Source: Baffinella frigidus (lineage: Eukaryota; Cryptophyceae; Cryptomonadales; Baffinellaceae). Taken from it: a DNA stretch of 23,111 nucleotides. The notes beneath the pieces are model-generated. The model was not told where the DNA came from. It searched no databases and saw nothing but the letters and a program-made list of their open reading frames with translations. How positions within the stretch are numbered: position 1 is the first letter of the stretch; the number at the start of each line of letters is the position of its first letter. Position numbers and translations under genes: made by a program. Below, piece by piece: positions 21,905 through 23,111 of the stretch. The stretch covers positions 66,492-89,602 of the forward strand of contig MU647343.1 in the NCBI GenBank assembly GCA_026770585.1. The letters are read 5' to 3'.

Positions 21905-23011
21905 ATGCAACACACATCCTCGTCAACCTCAGCGTCAACGGTCGGGTCTCGGTTCAATCCAGTCGTGAGACAACCAAGCTCCATAAGCTCAATCAAGGAG
22001 GACAGTGAAGAGATTATGTGGGGTGCTGAAGAAAAACAAGAACCGAATGAAACCTGGACCCACCATGAATCACATCTGGACCCGGCAGAGGCTGCGGTGG
22101 CTTCTGCAGAAGCACTGAGACGTTCCGTGGCGAGACGCGGGGTTGTTCAGCAAATAGTTTCAGATACGCAAAAACTGCAAGGGTCTAGGAGGCGTGGGTC
22201 TGTACAGGACATGCTCATCGACATGCGCACGAACCCGCAGCGCACGCGCACGAACCCGCAGGGCACGTCAAGGCGCATGTCGACGGATGACATGTTCCAA
22301 GCACTTACACTCTTGGAAAAACGCGAGACAACCATAGATCCCCTGCGTCAAAAAAAAATCGACGAAGAAGAAAGCGAATGCCAGCTACACGAACGTGCCA
22401 CACACAACATGAACTACCATCTTCTCTTGATATTCCACTCCGATGTCGACATGAGACCCTGCCGCCCCATTTTGCGTGTGGTACACCTATGCAAGACCCC
22501 TGGAGTCCTTGCCGTCGACATCGATGCGAACAAACCCCCGGAAATACTCACAACATGTCAGCTAGGAGACCAAAGTATGAACTCGGCACACGAATTCGTT
22601 GTGGACCCACGCAAGTTACTTTGCGTCTACGCGTTGAGCATCACAGACTCAGAGGCGGCTGTCGTGATCAACAACGTGGCGAAAATCAACACAGACATTG
22701 TGAAGAACCGTACCGCTCTGACACAGCGTTCCAACCTCGCATTTTTCCCCATGTTCCTTCAACGAGGGGTGCGGTCGGGTATGCGATCGATGTATCATCT
22801 GTGCAAAGCCTCTAGCGTCACAGACGTGCAGATCTGTATCATCACGATGCGAGAGAGCCTCAATCACGCCCGCTCGATCAACGCAAAGCTGCGTACACTG
22901 CACCCCTACTTGGCCACATCGGAAAACTTCCACAACGCAATCGAGACTTTCACTCGACCGCTGGACGTGTACTGCTTTAAGCGTGGTGTCTTCAAGTACG
23001 CACTGCCCTAA
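21905..23011 (+). CDS. Unknown 368-aa protein with disordered Ser/Arg-rich N-terminus
   Basis: First ATG at 21905. Residues 1-165 are low-complexity and charged, with Ser-rich stretches, RRxS-type sites (RRGS, RRMS) that resemble basophilic kinase targets, and a small RTNPQ duplication. Residues 170-368 form a compact domain with alternating strands and helices (YHLLLIFHSDVD, LRVVHLCKTPGVLAVDIDA, KLLCVYALSI, VQICIITMRESLNHA). No TM or signal peptide. A tegument or capsid-associated structural protein would fit the organisation and the nearby protease, but I do not recognise the family. The stop is followed at once by a 17-bp array. Confidence 0.8.
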   Translation: MQHTSSSTSASTVGSRFNPVVRQPSSISSIKEDSEEIMWGAEEKQEPNETWTHHESHLDPAEAAVASAEALRRSVARRGVVQQIVSDTQKLQGSRRRGSVQDMLIDMRTNPQRTRTNPQGTSRRMSTDDMFQALTLLEKRETTIDPLRQKKIDEEESECQLHERATHNMNYHLLLIFHSDVDMRPCRPILRVVHLCKTPGVLAVDIDANKPPEILTTCQLGDQSMNSAHEFVVDPRKLLCVYALSITDSEAAVVINNVAKINTDIVKNRTALTQRSNLAFFPMFLQRGVRSGMRSMYHLCKASSVTDVQICIITMRESLNHARSINAKLRTLHPYLATSENFHNAIETFTRPLDVYCFKRGVFKYALP

Positions 23012-23016
23012 CACCA

Positions 23017-23111
23017 CCAAAGACACCGTTTCCCAAAGACACCGTTTCCCAAAGACACCGTTTCCCAAAGACACCGTTTCCCAAAGACACCGTTTCCCAA
23101 AGACACCGTTT
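23017..23111. repeat. 17-bp tandem array (at least 5.5 copies, runs off right edge)
   Basis: caaagacaccgtttccc repeated perfectly to the end of the window; it starts 6 nt after the stop of the 368-aa gene. Confidence 0.95.

Noticed and set aside
1-23111. tRNA or rRNA genes
   Set aside because: No cloverleaf with a T-loop GTTC box in proper spacing, and no rRNA-like stretch, was seen by eye; a tRNAscan-SE run would settle it.

Overview
The window looks like part of a large double-stranded DNA virus, or an integrated viral element, of a microbial eukaryote. It is not bacterial: genes have TATA-like boxes 30-80 nt upstream of the ATG and AATAAA signals just after the stop, there are no Shine-Dalgarno operons, both strands are densely coded, and two genes need GT-AG introns. 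The best lineage marker is a HK97/herpesvirus-type capsid maturation protease (20851-21336, -) with an apparent nuclear localisation tail. With a divergent heliorhodopsin-like protein (792-1859), large secreted or membrane glycoproteins and MYND/TPR proteins, this is most consistent with a mirusvirus-like or herpesvirus-like (Duplodnaviria) virus of a marine protist. That assignment is inference. No major capsid, terminase, portal or polymerase gene was recognised here.

Layout. 1-704 (-): start of a mucin-like cysteine-rich surface protein running off the left edge. 792-1859 (+): heliorhodopsin-like 7TM protein. 2138-4504 (+): unknown 788-aa protein with three in-frame repeat arrays. 4741-5454 (+): papain-like (permuted NlpC/P60 type) hydrolase. 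5700-9971 (-): 1423-aa type I envelope-type glycoprotein. 10388-10699 (-): small ORF. 10939-11520 (+): two-TM protein. 11654-12961 (+): Cys/His-cluster protein. 13237-14482 (-) and 14828-15993 (+): head-to-head MYND-finger genes, each apparently interrupted by an intron at the same codon of the finger; the second also carries a frame break. 16293-17630 (-): eight-TM protein. 17631-18507: repeat-rich, mostly non-coding. 18508-20034 (-): secreted-ectodomain multi-TM protein with an EF-hand/dockerin-like loop. 20238-20678 (+): unknown 146-aa protein. 20851-21336 (-): capsid protease. 21489-21746 (+): small membrane protein. 21905-23011 (+): unknown 368-aa protein. 23017-end: a tandem array cut by the window edge.

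The most striking global property is that more than twenty different short tandem arrays, mostly near-identical copies, are scattered through 23 kb. Arrays inside confident coding sequence have units divisible by three (12, 15, 18, 24, 30 bp), while 17-, 35-, 36- and 47-bp arrays lie between genes or in a predicted intron. Many genes encode membrane or secreted proteins, so the region reads as a virion-surface and host-interaction section next to one capsid-assembly gene.
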